Under the pieces are notes generated by a model. It did no database searches, was not told the origin of the DNA, and was given only the letters and a program-made list of their open reading frames with translations. The position numbers and the translations under genes are program-made. A DNA stretch of 64,000 nucleotides from a virus. This document shows, piece after piece, positions 47,766 to 55,931 of this stretch. The first letter of the stretch is position 1. Every line of letters starts with the position of its first letter. The stretch is taken from positions 1 to 64,000 of the IMG/VR virus record IMGVR_UViG_3300036766_000317; one strand, given 5' to 3'.

Positions 47766-47800
47766 GAGGGGGCTGCAATGTCGGGCCCCCTCGTTTTCTT
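47766..47800 (+). terminator. rho-independent terminator
   Basis: GAGGGGGC/GCCCCCTC stem (8 bp) followed by GTTTTCTT, 18 nt after the stop of the lysine-rich gene. FolE starts 14 nt later, so FolE depends on read-through or an unseen promoter. Confidence 0.7.
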
Positions 47801-47813
47801 CGAGGAGTATTCA

Positions 47814-48398
47814 ATGAATGAGCACCTTATTCAGGAACTGATGGTTGGGATTTTAAGAGACGGTTTAGGATTGGATCTGCAAGATCCTAATCTTTCCGGA
47901 ACCCCAGGAAGAATTGCTAAGATGTATTGCCACGAGTTGTTTTCTGGACTGAATGAAGAGCCACCTATTATAACTACTTTTCCTAACACAGAAAAATATG
48001 ACGAGATGGTGTTTATAGATAATATCCCTTTTGTTTCTGTGTGTTCACACCATTTGCTTCCTTTTTCCGGTCTTGCTTTTTTCCTTTATATCTCCCAATT
48101 CAAACTTGCCGGAGCATCTAAGATGCCTCGTATCATACAGTATTGGGCCAGTCGTCCCCAACTACAAGAAAGACTAACCCAACAGATTGTTAATCATTTT
48201 GTAGAAGCGGTGCAGCCTCTCGGAGCCATGCTTGTTATGCGGGCAACTCACGGATGTATGGCTTGTCGGGGAGTAAAAACAGGAAACAGAACAGGGATGA
48301 TGACCAGTAAAGTAGTTGGTAATTTCAAAGACAATCCCGAAACAAGAAGGGAAGCTCTTGACTTAATCTCAATTTCCATTAAACTATCAGGAGCATAA
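47814..48398 (+). CDS. folE: FolE, GTP cyclohydrolase I
   Basis: 194 aa. The start at 47814 has GAGGAG 6 nt upstream. Zinc/catalytic motif VSVCSHHLLPFSG near residue 75 and GCMACRG near residue 150 with a second cysteine. DPNLSGTPGRIAKMY is the typical N-terminal FolE motif. Makes dihydroneopterin triphosphate from GTP, the first step of the preQ0 pathway. Confidence 0.9.
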   Translation: MNEHLIQELMVGILRDGLGLDLQDPNLSGTPGRIAKMYCHELFSGLNEEPPIITTFPNTEKYDEMVFIDNIPFVSVCSHHLLPFSGLAFFLYISQFKLAGASKMPRIIQYWASRPQLQERLTQQIVNHFVEAVQPLGAMLVMRATHGCMACRGVKTGNRTGMMTSKVVGNFKDNPETRREALDLISISIKLSGA

Positions 48399-48420
48399 TT
48401 ATTATAGGAGGATAGGACAC

Positions 48421-48651
48421 ATGGAATACATTTCAGTGGAATCTTCCAACATAGAAAAGATCGGATACGACGATCAAAAGAGACAATTTCACATCCTCTT
48501 CCTCAAGAAAATCCATTACATCTATTATGATGTACCTGTAAAAACGTATGAAGAATTTCTAGCCAGCGATAGCAAGGGCCGATTCTTTGCTCAGTTTATC
48601 AAGGGTATGTATGCCTATCAAAATGTAACCGGGCAAGTGGAGACGGACTGA
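48421..48651 (+). CDS. KTSC-domain protein
   Basis: 76 aa, whole protein is one KTSC-like domain: VESSNIEKIGYDDQKRQFHI, YYDVPVKTYEEFLAS, SKGRFFAQFIKGMY. KTSC proteins are common on phages and may bind RNA or nucleotides; function not established. TGATG overlap with the radical SAM gene that follows suggests the two act together. Confidence 0.75.
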   Translation: MEYISVESSNIEKIGYDDQKRQFHILFLKKIHYIYYDVPVKTYEEFLASDSKGRFFAQFIKGMYAYQNVTGQVETD

Positions 48652-49676
48652 TGAAGGAAATCAACCACATAACCAAGGCGGAAATTTTATGGTCCCGAAC
48701 CTGCCCCCTATCCTGTTCTTACTGTGCTATAGCAGACGGTAGAAGGAATACAGTACTGCTTACAGAATGGTTTAGGGGCATTGATCAACTGAAGCAATTA
48801 GGATGTTCTTTCCTTGCCTTATATGGGGCGGAACCACTGGCGGACTTCGATAAACTTCCCGAAGTTATTGAGTTTTCAGAAACAATAGGCATACACACCA
48901 CAGTCATTACAAGTGGCTGTGTGCCCGATTTAAATAGTAAATTATACTCCTTATATAGTAAAGGACTTCGTTCCATAACAACGTCTTTTGATATCAATCC
49001 TTCTGACAATTACAGCAAGCGAAAGACCAATCAAGCCTTAAACGTGATTGATTACTTCCGATCCCTCGGACCTGTTCGGGATTCCGCTATAGTTGTCACC
49101 CTCACAAAAGAAAACTATCATCTTCTTCCTGATGTCATTCAATTTATGTCCGATAAAGACATCTGGACATTCTTTGATCTTATTCATCCCGATAGAGGAC
49201 AACCCGGATCGAAAGTAAAGAATACCGATCTTGATCTTCTATTCAAGAAGGAAGACTTTGCTCCTCTATTAAATGTTCTACAGAAGGTGGGGGAGATGAA
49301 AAAGAAAGGATATCTGTGCCATTCTAGTTATCATTTCTTTGAAACAATGAAGCTTGTCGGGGCCTATATGCAGACGATTCCCGATTCTCCTATAGCCCCT
49401 TACATTTGGAACTGTTCTGATTACGATTGTTTTCCGTCTTGGGTGACGGTGGATTGCCAGGGGGATGTCCTCCCTTGCGATGATTTTTATACAACAGATG
49501 CTCCCATCATCAAAGTCTGGGAGATAGCAGATCTATGGGATAAGTTTTGTAAGATTTGGAAACCTATTGTAAAAGAAAGATGTCCCGGATGTTTGTGGAA
49601 TACTCATATCGACTCTCATTTAATCAAACGTGGTCTATTACCAATGGATCAATATATTCATGGGATAACCAACTAA
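48651..49676 (+). CDS. radical SAM enzyme with SPASM-like C-terminus
   Basis: 341 aa. WSRTCPLSCSYCAIADGRRN (CX3CX2C) near residue 17, then FLALYGAEPLADFDKLPEVI (GGE-like, here GAE), VITSGCVPD and SITTSFDIN. C-terminal cysteines NCSDYDCFPSWVTVDCQGDV, LPCDDFY and ERCPGCLWN are SPASM/auxiliary cluster ligands. Clearly different from QueE. In the deazaguanine module, between KTSC and QueC, so it may modify preQ0 or another substrate. Substrate not known. Confidence 0.8.
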   Translation: MKEINHITKAEILWSRTCPLSCSYCAIADGRRNTVLLTEWFRGIDQLKQLGCSFLALYGAEPLADFDKLPEVIEFSETIGIHTTVITSGCVPDLNSKLYSLYSKGLRSITTSFDINPSDNYSKRKTNQALNVIDYFRSLGPVRDSAIVVTLTKENYHLLPDVIQFMSDKDIWTFFDLIHPDRGQPGSKVKNTDLDLLFKKEDFAPLLNVLQKVGEMKKKGYLCHSSYHFFETMKLVGAYMQTIPDSPIAPYIWNCSDYDCFPSWVTVDCQGDVLPCDDFYTTDAPIIKVWEIADLWDKFCKIWKPIVKERCPGCLWNTHIDSHLIKRGLLPMDQYIHGITN

Positions 49677-49691
49677 GAAGGGAGAAAACTA

Positions 49692-49865
49692 ATGCCAACA
49701 ATGTACATAACTCTATGGAATCAACATGATCAAGAGGTTATTGCCCCCTACACTTATGGAAAGAATGGAAAGAAATCTCGAAAACCTAAACCAGTAAAAC
49801 TATCCACATGGCAGAAGATACAGGACGGGTACATAGACCTCTGGAATATGTTAAGAGGCAAATAA
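49692..49865 (+). CDS. 57-aa basic protein
   Basis: MPTMYITLWNQHDQEVIAPY then GKNGKKSRKPKPVKL and helix TWQKIQDGYIDLWNML. GGGAGA precedes ATG. No family recognised. Confidence 0.6.
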   Translation: MPTMYITLWNQHDQEVIAPYTYGKNGKKSRKPKPVKLSTWQKIQDGYIDLWNMLRGK

Positions 49866-49883
49866 GATTGTCAAGAGGTCTTC

Positions 49884-50126
49884 ATGTCCAACGAAAACTT
49901 AGACAGAAGTAACCCAACCAAATTCATACAGTATATGAGAGAGAACCCTTTCTACTTTGAAGATATCTTCAAAGTACCATTCTCAATGGATAATGCTAAA
50001 AAGGCTATAACAGAACTACGGGTGTTTGTGGGCAAGTCTGAAGGTAAAAAAGAAACAGCCCGAAAACTGGAACGTGCCCACAGAAAAAGAATAGAAAAAC
50101 GATATGAAAAGAACAACCACCCATAG
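49884..50126 (+). CDS. 80-aa hypothetical protein
   Basis: MSNENLDRSNPTKFIQYMRE, then ENPFYFEDIFKVPFSMDNAK, and a basic coiled tail (KKETARKLERAHRKRIEKRY). AGAGG 6 nt before ATG. Overlaps the next gene by 23 nt. No family recognised. Confidence 0.6.
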   Translation: MSNENLDRSNPTKFIQYMRENPFYFEDIFKVPFSMDNAKKAITELRVFVGKSEGKKETARKLERAHRKRIEKRYEKNNHP

Positions 50127-50241
50127 AGGATTACGAGAATGGAGATGTTGTGGATTTCTTTGGCAATTACTTCTATCAAGACGATATCCCGACAGAGCAT
50201 TGTGGAATCCGATTTGCCCCAAATGTGGTTCTACATGGTAA
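50104..50241 (+). CDS. 45-aa basic, cysteine-containing protein
   Basis: MKRTTTHRGLREWRCCGFLW, then NPICPKCGSTW at the end. CC plus CXXC is a possible zinc knuckle. GAAAAACGAT is a weak ribosome site, so translation may rely on coupling. Uncertain but more gene-like than the opposite strand. Confidence 0.4.
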   Translation: MKRTTTHRGLREWRCCGFLWQLLLSRRYPDRALWNPICPKCGSTW

Positions 50242-50263
50242 TAAGTAAAAGATTTGTTATACT
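50235..50263 (+). promoter_or_regulatory. extended -10 promoter for histone-like gene
   Basis: TGT-TATACT (50255-50263) with a poor -35 17 bp upstream. The gene starts 27 nt later and has its own terminator at 50470, so this looks like a single-gene unit. Confidence 0.5.
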
Positions 50264-50289
50264 TAAATAAAAGAAAGGAGGAATCGAAT

Positions 50290-50460
50290 ATGACATTGGA
50301 GAAACAGGTTCAGGACATGATCGATATTTTGGTTGCAAGTAAAACTGAAGCTGTCAGTGCAGACAAAGGCAACAAGACTGCGGCAAAGCGTCTTCGGGCC
50401 AGTAATGCCCTTTTACTGCCGATTATCAAAGCAGTAAAGGCTCAATCCCTTGGGAAGTAA
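50290..50460 (+). CDS. 56-aa histone H1-like protein
   Basis: MTLEKQVQDMIDILVASKTE then a conserved-looking ADKGNKTAAKRLRASNALLL. Order of alanine, lysine and arginine matches the short histone-H1-like/Hc1-like proteins found on phages and chlamydiae. Start at 50290 has AAAGGAGG. Probably binds DNA as an abundant small protein. Confidence 0.65.
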   Translation: MTLEKQVQDMIDILVASKTEAVSADKGNKTAAKRLRASNALLLPIIKAVKAQSLGK

Positions 50461-50469
50461 CGAATTGTA

Positions 50470-50541
50470 GGGGCGGTGCCCAATAGTGGGAGATCAAAGC
50501 GTACAATGGGATGGATCGATCCCCTCACCGCCCCTGCTTTT
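50470..50541 (+). terminator. rho-independent terminator / structured RNA
   Basis: Outer stem GGGGCGGTG/CACCGCCCC (9 bp) followed by TGCTTTT. The 47-nt loop itself has a CCCAATAGTGGG hairpin and a GGATGGATCGATCC hairpin, more complex than a plain terminator. Confidence 0.65.
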
Positions 50542-50558
50542 ATTAAAGGAAGAGGAAG

Positions 50559-50660
50559 ATGGTTCCTTTGCTAAATGACTTCTATCTTCTGGAACCAAAA
50601 TTCTTTAGTGAAGATGCTTTGATGGCTTACTACAAAAAGGCTTATGAGGTATGGGTATGA
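50559..50660 (+). CDS. 33-aa peptide coupled to QueC
   Basis: MVPLLNDFYLLEPKFFSEDA, ending in ATGA overlap with queC. Supported by AGGAAG 2-8 nt upstream and by the overlap. Could be a leader that couples translation. Confidence 0.5.
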   Translation: MVPLLNDFYLLEPKFFSEDALMAYYKKAYEVWV

Positions 50661-51334
50661 TCCTTTTGTTCTCAGGTGGTCTAGATAGTTTTGTCGCCTA
50701 TCATTATTTGAACAAGCCACAAACGATCTACTTCTATCTCAACACCAAATACTCTGCAAAAGAACTGATGGTGGTTAAGAAACTGATACCTTCTACAATT
50801 GTGGAAACTTGCATAGATTTTAAAACGAGAGAAGAGGATGGTTCTGCTTTTGTGCCATATAGAAATCTTCACCTTGCTTTGCTGGCAAACAAATACTCCG
50901 ACACCATTATAATTGCTGGATTGGCTGATGACGTTGTGAACGATAAAAACGAGAAGGTATTCCAGCAGTTCTCCTATCTTATGTCAGAGATGATGGGCAG
51001 AAGGATTATGGTTCTGTCCCCTTTTTGGGGGATGACTAAAGCGGAAGTTGTGAAATGGTTTCTAGAAAATGGAGGAACTAAAGAAGAACTTCTATCCACC
51101 ATCTCTTGTTATTCTCCAGAGGATGTCCTCTATTGCGGAAAATGCCCCGCTTGTTACAGAAAATTCTGTGCTTTAGGGGCTAACGGCATATACGATCTCA
51201 CTTTCACAAATGAGGTTCTGATGTGGGAATATTATGCTAAAGCTATGAAGGGGGATCATTACGATCCGAAAAGAAATAAAAACATCATTGAACAAACCCT
51301 AAGAGTCCATCCGAATTGGGAGAGTATATGGTAA
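50657..51334 (+). CDS. queC: QueC, preQ0 synthase
   Basis: 225 aa. The ATG at 50657 has GAGGT upstream and the ATGA overlap; an ATG at 50651 is possible. PP-loop LLFSGGLDSFVAYHY, then FVPYRNLHLALLANKY, YLMSEMMGRRIMVLSPFWGM and the zinc site DVLYCGKCPACYRKFCALG. Converts 7-carboxy-7-deazaguanine to preQ0 with ATP and ammonia. Longer-than-usual gap between zinc site and C-terminus. No QueF was seen, so the pathway may end at preQ0. Confidence 0.9.
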   Translation: MILLFSGGLDSFVAYHYLNKPQTIYFYLNTKYSAKELMVVKKLIPSTIVETCIDFKTREEDGSAFVPYRNLHLALLANKYSDTIIIAGLADDVVNDKNEKVFQQFSYLMSEMMGRRIMVLSPFWGMTKAEVVKWFLENGGTKEELLSTISCYSPEDVLYCGKCPACYRKFCALGANGIYDLTFTNEVLMWEYYAKAMKGDHYDPKRNKNIIEQTLRVHPNWESIW

Positions 51335-51609
51335 TCTGTGTTGACCTAGACGGAACATTGACTTTAGAGACTGAAGGTTGGGATTATGCGAATAGGACGC
51401 CTAGAATCTCTATGATCCATAAGATTAGACAGTGGTACCGTGACGGTAGCCACATTATTTTATATTCTGCTCGTCTGAAGATAGACAGAAAAATTACGAT
51501 TGCTTGGCTGAAGAAATATCATGTGCCTTATCATGAACTTATTTTAGGAAAACCAAGGGCCGATTTGTACATCGATGATAAGGCTATGAGACCTGAGGAG
51601 GTGCTATGA
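51328..51609 (+). CDS. HAD-superfamily phosphatase
   Basis: 93 aa. ICVDLDGTLTLETEGWDYAN (DXDGT motif I), SHIILYSARLKIDRKITI (motif II Ser), KPRADLYIDDKAMRP (motif III/IV). Resembles small phage and capsule-cluster HAD phosphatases. Start at 51328; GGAGAG 3 nt upstream. It lies between QueC and a methyltransferase. Substrate could be a nucleotide sugar or pathway phosphate. Confidence 0.8.
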   Translation: MVICVDLDGTLTLETEGWDYANRTPRISMIHKIRQWYRDGSHIILYSARLKIDRKITIAWLKKYHVPYHELILGKPRADLYIDDKAMRPEEVL

Positions 51610-52520
51610 AATACTATTCCGAACACGGGGAAGATAAATGGATAATGAAAAATTTACCACTCCCAAAAAAAGGAGTTTATGTTGATATCGGAGCAGCTCA
51701 CCCAACTCATATGAGTAATACTGCTTTTCTTAGAGATATGGGTTGGACAGGGATTCAGGTGGATGCTGATCCTTACTGGAAGCCTTTTTGGAGAAGGAAA
51801 GGACTGTCGATTCTTTGTGTTCCTATATGGTCAAAAGACACAGGTGTAAAATTTGCTGTAAATAAAAAAGCTCATCGGCTATCAACTATTAGTCCTTCCG
51901 GAAAATTGGATAATTGCATGACAATCAAATCCGTTTGTGAATATGCAGAATTCACTCATATTGATTTCATGTCCTTAGATGTTGAAGGAGCGGAATTCGA
52001 TGTATTTAAAGTCCTCGATAAAAAACTATGGCCCGATGTACTTGTGGTTGAATATGATACCTTAGGAACACAAGACTTTCGGCTGCGTGCCTACCTGAAC
52101 AATTCCGCATACTATAAAGAGGTTTTGCAGACCAGCAACAATTTTGTATTCTTTCACACAAACCGATTGTATGATTACCATAGAACCTGCTGGAGATACA
52201 AACACGGTCATGTGGCCTCTTCCGAGAAACACCCTTGCTACTTCTGCGGATATGATCTTCCTATGAAAATTGTAGATAAGATCGAATGTAAAATATGCGG
52301 AACCATGGTCTGCCCTTCTTGTCATGGATGCCTCTGCACTATTTCCGATCTGCAATACAGCACCCTAATCCGATTACATAAAAAATACTGTTGTAATCTT
52401 CCCAACTATAAAGGAGTGGTGGAATTAGCAGAGCCGTATGATTCTGCCCTTGCTAATGGTTTTGTTAAAGCCATTAATGTTTGCTGCGCTGCCGAAAAGA
52501 AGAATGGAAATATACAATGA
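51606..52520 (+). CDS. FkbM-type methyltransferase with C-terminal zinc-cluster domain
   Basis: 304 aa. Residues 1-170: FkbM fold (YYSEHGEDKWIMKNL, GVYVDIGAAHPTHMSNTAFL motif I, GWTGIQVDADPYW motif II, HIDFMSLDVEGAEFDVFKV). Residues about 195-250: cysteine-rich tail (HPCYFCGYDLP, ECKICGTMVCPSCHGCLCTI), a likely treble-clef or RING-like zinc module. The union is unusual. ATGA overlap with DpdA-like gene, so produced together. May methylate a 7-deazaguanine side chain, but that is inference; FkbM enzymes often act on sugars. Confidence 0.75.
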   Translation: MKYYSEHGEDKWIMKNLPLPKKGVYVDIGAAHPTHMSNTAFLRDMGWTGIQVDADPYWKPFWRRKGLSILCVPIWSKDTGVKFAVNKKAHRLSTISPSGKLDNCMTIKSVCEYAEFTHIDFMSLDVEGAEFDVFKVLDKKLWPDVLVVEYDTLGTQDFRLRAYLNNSAYYKEVLQTSNNFVFFHTNRLYDYHRTCWRYKHGHVASSEKHPCYFCGYDLPMKIVDKIECKICGTMVCPSCHGCLCTISDLQYSTLIRLHKKYCCNLPNYKGVVELAEPYDSALANGFVKAINVCCAAEKKNGNIQ

Positions 52521-53386
52521 AATCAAAGCTGTTTCTTGATTCCGGTGCCTATTCGGCCTGGACCACTAATACGAAGATTGATATCCAAGAATATATTGCT
52601 TTTATTAAGGAACATAAAGATTCTCTGGAAGTATATGCCTGTCTTGATGACATAACAGACCCCGATAAGACATGGGAGAATCAAGAGACTATGGAAAAAG
52701 CAGGGTTATCTCCTCTACCTGTGTACCACACAGAAGAAGGGGAAAAGTATTTAAAAAGAGCCATGACCTATCCTTATTTTGCTGTGGGAGGTATGGCATT
52801 GAAGGGGGCTGTTTCCAGACGAGAACAATTCAATTTCGTTTTCTCCAAAGTTTGTACTAGGAAAAACGACTACTACCCTACTCATAAAGTGCATGGGTTC
52901 GGATTAGCCTCTCCTGATCTCTTGATTAGTTATCCATGGTACTCCGCCGACACTACATCCTGGGCAGCTTACTCTCGTTTTGGTATTATTCTCATACCAA
53001 GAATAATAAATGGATGCTTTCGTTATGATGTTCCTCCATACACAATAGCCATTTCTTCTCGCTCAAAAGCAATAGGGGATATGAAACACTTTCGGAATTT
53101 TTCCTCGATAGAACAGGAATGGATATCCAATTACTGCCAAGAACGAGGACTGCCTTTAGGCAGGACTTTATTCAAACGTGTTATGCCAGGATATTTTCTT
53201 AAAACTAATGAGCATTGGTTTGATAGAAAAAATAAACAACGTGTGGAAGTAACCATCAACAAAGGTCTTTGTTGTGATGGAGAAATGAGGGATCGTTTAA
53301 ACTTATTATACTTTCTTGGTTTGGAAAAGAATCAGCCTGGATGGCCGTGGGCCTGGAAGTTATATGAAAACCAATTATTTATATGA
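52517..53386 (+). CDS. dpdA: DpdA-like DNA guanine transglycosylase
   Basis: 289 aa. TGT-like fold in phage DpdA form: FLDSGAYSAWTTNT (catalytic aspartate near residue 8), AVGGMALKGAVSRREQFNFV, KVHGFGLASPDLLISYPWYS and ADTTSWAAYSRFG (second aspartate near residue 145). The middle has the expected ACLDDITDP. Exchanges a guanine in DNA for preQ0-type base. No obvious zinc cysteines as in bacterial TGT. Overlaps both neighbours by 4 nt (ATGA). Confidence 0.85.
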   Translation: MKSKLFLDSGAYSAWTTNTKIDIQEYIAFIKEHKDSLEVYACLDDITDPDKTWENQETMEKAGLSPLPVYHTEEGEKYLKRAMTYPYFAVGGMALKGAVSRREQFNFVFSKVCTRKNDYYPTHKVHGFGLASPDLLISYPWYSADTTSWAAYSRFGIILIPRIINGCFRYDVPPYTIAISSRSKAIGDMKHFRNFSSIEQEWISNYCQERGLPLGRTLFKRVMPGYFLKTNEHWFDRKNKQRVEVTINKGLCCDGEMRDRLNLLYFLGLEKNQPGWPWAWKLYENQLFI

Positions 53387-54033
53387 ATATTGAAATTAAA
53401 AAGTGTTTAATACAAGGATGCCCAAATTCTCAAATGTCTTTAGGATTATGCGAAGAACACCGTTGTTGGAGACGACGGCACAAAAAGGGACGCACTGTTA
53501 CCGATCCTAATGAATTTATAATAGAAGGAGGCATTTGCAGAATCATTTTATTTGATAGAAAAGGAAACAAGAATGGGGAGACTGTTATTGATGCGGAAGA
53601 TATGAGAAAATGTAGACCATACAAATGGGGAAATCATAACAACCGAGTTATATGTTCTAGTCTGGGAAATGTAGGAAGACTGCCTAATTTCCTAATGAAT
53701 TTTACCTCTTCTCATAGGGTGCTTATTGATCATAAAGATCGAGACCCTTTCAATAATCGGAAAAATAATTTCCGAATATGTAGTAAATCTGAAAATACTA
53801 TGAATAGAGAAATACAAAGAAATAATGTTTCCGGATATCGAGGGGTTAATTGGGATAATCGAAATAAAAAATGGGCAGTGGGAATCTACTGTGCAAATCA
53901 GTATTATTGGGTGGGTTCTTTTCCCACAAAAGAAGAAGCTGCTTTGGCTTATAATGCTAAGGCTAAAGAATTATTCGGAGAATTTGCTGTACTAAATAAA
54001 GTTCCTGAAATAGAAACACCACTCTTTTCCTAG
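53383..54033 (+). CDS. HNH homing endonuclease with AP2 DNA-binding domain
   Basis: 216 aa. N-terminal cysteine/histidine knuckle (CLIQGCPNSQMSLGLCEEH). HNH domain SHRVLIDHKDRDPFNNRKNN and FRICSKSENTMNR. C-terminal AP2-like domain SGYRGVNWDNRNKKWAVGIY and YYWVGSFPTKEEAALAYNAK. Selfish-element type; ATGA overlap with dpdA means it is translationally coupled to it. May act by DNA cleavage in related phages lacking it. Confidence 0.8.
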   Translation: MNIEIKKCLIQGCPNSQMSLGLCEEHRCWRRRHKKGRTVTDPNEFIIEGGICRIILFDRKGNKNGETVIDAEDMRKCRPYKWGNHNNRVICSSLGNVGRLPNFLMNFTSSHRVLIDHKDRDPFNNRKNNFRICSKSENTMNREIQRNNVSGYRGVNWDNRNKKWAVGIYCANQYYWVGSFPTKEEAALAYNAKAKELFGEFAVLNKVPEIETPLFS

Positions 54034-54045
54034 AAAGGAACCATT

Positions 54046-54573
54046 GTGCCGATAATATATTCGGACGATGAAAATCGATGTCTATTGGATGAACTGAAAA
54101 GTGCAAGCTCTGTTGTAAGAAGAGAATGCTTTACGGCTCTACATGAACTATGGCCAGGACTATTTTGTGGAAGAGAAAGATCACAACAAGGCCTGTTTAT
54201 TCAAATGGTTCGATTAGCCAAAAAAAATAATATTCCTTTCATTGTAGCATCTGCACCCAAAAGAATAAGGAAACGATACAAAAAGACGGTGGCTTCCGCA
54301 CTAACACCAGCCCCTGTTGTGCCTTCTAAAAAGCCCCCGAAAAAACCCAAGTTGCAAGAACAGATGCTGGCTATTCTTAGAAATGAATTGGGTTATGCAG
54401 AAAAAAGAGTAGTCAAACGGATTGCTATTCTTGTTTCGGAAGTAGCTACAGAAAATGTTAGACTTACATTAGAAATCAAAGAGCTTCGTTCCTTTAAAAA
54501 AGACTCTGAGATGACGAGAAATGATGGTAAATCTCCGTTAATGGAGAGATATTATTTGAAAGTAGGTGATTAA
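54046..54573 (+). CDS. 175-aa hypothetical protein, GTG start
   Basis: GTG with AAAGGAA upstream. N-terminal helical part (CLLDELKSASSVVRRECFTA, LHELWPGLFCGRERSQQGLF), proline/lysine linker (APVVPSKKPPKKPKLQEQM), then helices to the C-terminus. No family recognised. Confidence 0.65.
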   Translation: MPIIYSDDENRCLLDELKSASSVVRRECFTALHELWPGLFCGRERSQQGLFIQMVRLAKKNNIPFIVASAPKRIRKRYKKTVASALTPAPVVPSKKPPKKPKLQEQMLAILRNELGYAEKRVVKRIAILVSEVATENVRLTLEIKELRSFKKDSEMTRNDGKSPLMERYYLKVGD

Positions 54574-54751
54574 AATTCTGTTGTATTTATCGGGAAATTT
54601 TCCTCAACTGAGTAACATCAATAAAGAACAAACTATGGCTGAATCAGTTATTGCTATGGGATATGATTACCACAGACTCATGACATTTTATTATATTAAG
54701 GATTGCATCACCATTTTAACTGTGGCTAAAAATTTGGAGGAAAAGAAATGA
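54566..54751 (+). CDS. 61-aa hypothetical protein, GTG start
   Basis: ILLYLSGNFPQLSNINKEQT, then YDYHRLMTFYYIKDCITILT. GTG overlaps the previous stop; AGTAG upstream. The stop overlaps the next ATG (ATGA). This LLYLxGNFP...HRLMTFYY pattern recurs in phage small genes, sometimes near DNA metabolism. Confidence 0.65.
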   Translation: MIKILLYLSGNFPQLSNINKEQTMAESVIAMGYDYHRLMTFYYIKDCITILTVAKNLEEKK

Positions 54752-54882
54752 AATTCTTTATAAGACTCTTAGCTGAAGTCTTTGAGTTCTTTGATTACTT
54801 CGTACATCTGGAAGGACAACGGAATTCTGAGAAATATGAACCTTATAACTTTGGTTGGTTAAGGAGGAAATGGAAGGTATGA
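54748..54882 (+). CDS. 44-aa peptide
   Basis: MKFFIRLLAEVFEFFDYFVH, aromatic-rich, amphipathic. ATGA overlap at both ends. Its C-terminal codons contain the AAGGAGG used by the clamp gene, so it also serves as coupling leader. Confidence 0.55.
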   Translation: MKFFIRLLAEVFEFFDYFVHLEGQRNSEKYEPYNFGWLRRKWKV

Positions 54883-55931
54883 AAATAAAAAGAATAGAAC
54901 TCCGTGACATCTTAGCAAAGCTGATTCCGGGATTAGCTAAGAGGGAATTTATTCCTGCATTGACCCACTTTATGTTCTTGTCGGAAGAGATCGTAACCTA
55001 CAATGACAAAGTGGCCATCATACATCCATTTGAAAATACGGAACATCCATTCAGCATTAAAGGAATGGAATTCTTCCGTATCATAGATGGTATGACTGAT
55101 GACGAAATAACCATTCTTGTAGAAGAGGCCAAGATCAAGATACGTTCAAAAAGTACATCTGCAACGATGAAAATTCTAGGGGAGAATTTGAATAAACTCC
55201 CCGAATCAATTGCAGAGTTGAAGAAAGGACAGAAGGGATGGAAAGAGTTACCAGAAGATTTCTTAGAAGGTATTTCTCTATGCTCTTTTTCTACTTCCCC
55301 CGATCTGTCTAAGGGAATCATGGCTTGTGTATGGATCATCGGGGATACCTGCTATTCATTAGACCATGCTCGGTCAAGCCGTTTCAAGATGTCTTCCGAG
55401 ATGCCAGATATTTTATACCTTATAGGCAAAGAATGCTCCGAGCTGGTAAAATTTCCAGTAACTGAATACTGTACAGATAAAAAGTGGGCTCATTTTCGTA
55501 CAGAGGACGGAGTTGTTTTCAGTTGTATGCCCATGAAAGGATCATATCCTTTAGAGAAAGTGAATGCCGCTTATGACACAGCCTTACACAGTTCTATGGT
55601 ACAATTGCCAAAAGAACTGAAATCTATTGTGGACAGTGTTGTTGTCTTAGCTGGATTGCTTGAGAACAATGTTGGCAGATGGATTGAATTGACTTTGCAG
55701 GACGGAGAAATCTTTGTGAAAGCAACGAGTGAGTTGGGAGAAGTGGAAAAGACCATCCCTTGTAAATATGATGCTGATCCTATTTCATTACGACTGAATG
55801 TGAAGTTCCTCAGTCAGATTCTGGATAAAGCTACTTCTCTGTCTAAGAATGAGGGAATGGTTCATTTTAAGAGCGGGCCGTTCCAACATATTATGGCACA
55901 GACAAGTAAACCTTCTACGGAGACAAAATAG
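54879..55931 (+). CDS. DNA polymerase sliding clamp (DnaN-like)
   Basis: 350 aa from the ATG at 54879 (GGAGG upstream, ATGA overlap). Three repeated beta-clamp-like domains: LPGLAKREFIPALTHF-type start, EGISLCSFSTSPDLSKGIMA, then VNAAYDTALHSSMVQLP and SLRLNVKFLSQILDKATSLS as in the third DnaN domain. Function: processivity ring for the PolA enzyme at 56019, loaded by the gene at 59319. Divergent; identification rests on layout and context. Confidence 0.75.
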   Translation: MKIKRIELRDILAKLIPGLAKREFIPALTHFMFLSEEIVTYNDKVAIIHPFENTEHPFSIKGMEFFRIIDGMTDDEITILVEEAKIKIRSKSTSATMKILGENLNKLPESIAELKKGQKGWKELPEDFLEGISLCSFSTSPDLSKGIMACVWIIGDTCYSLDHARSSRFKMSSEMPDILYLIGKECSELVKFPVTEYCTDKKWAHFRTEDGVVFSCMPMKGSYPLEKVNAAYDTALHSSMVQLPKELKSIVDSVVVLAGLLENNVGRWIELTLQDGEIFVKATSELGEVEKTIPCKYDADPISLRLNVKFLSQILDKATSLSKNEGMVHFKSGPFQHIMAQTSKPSTETK

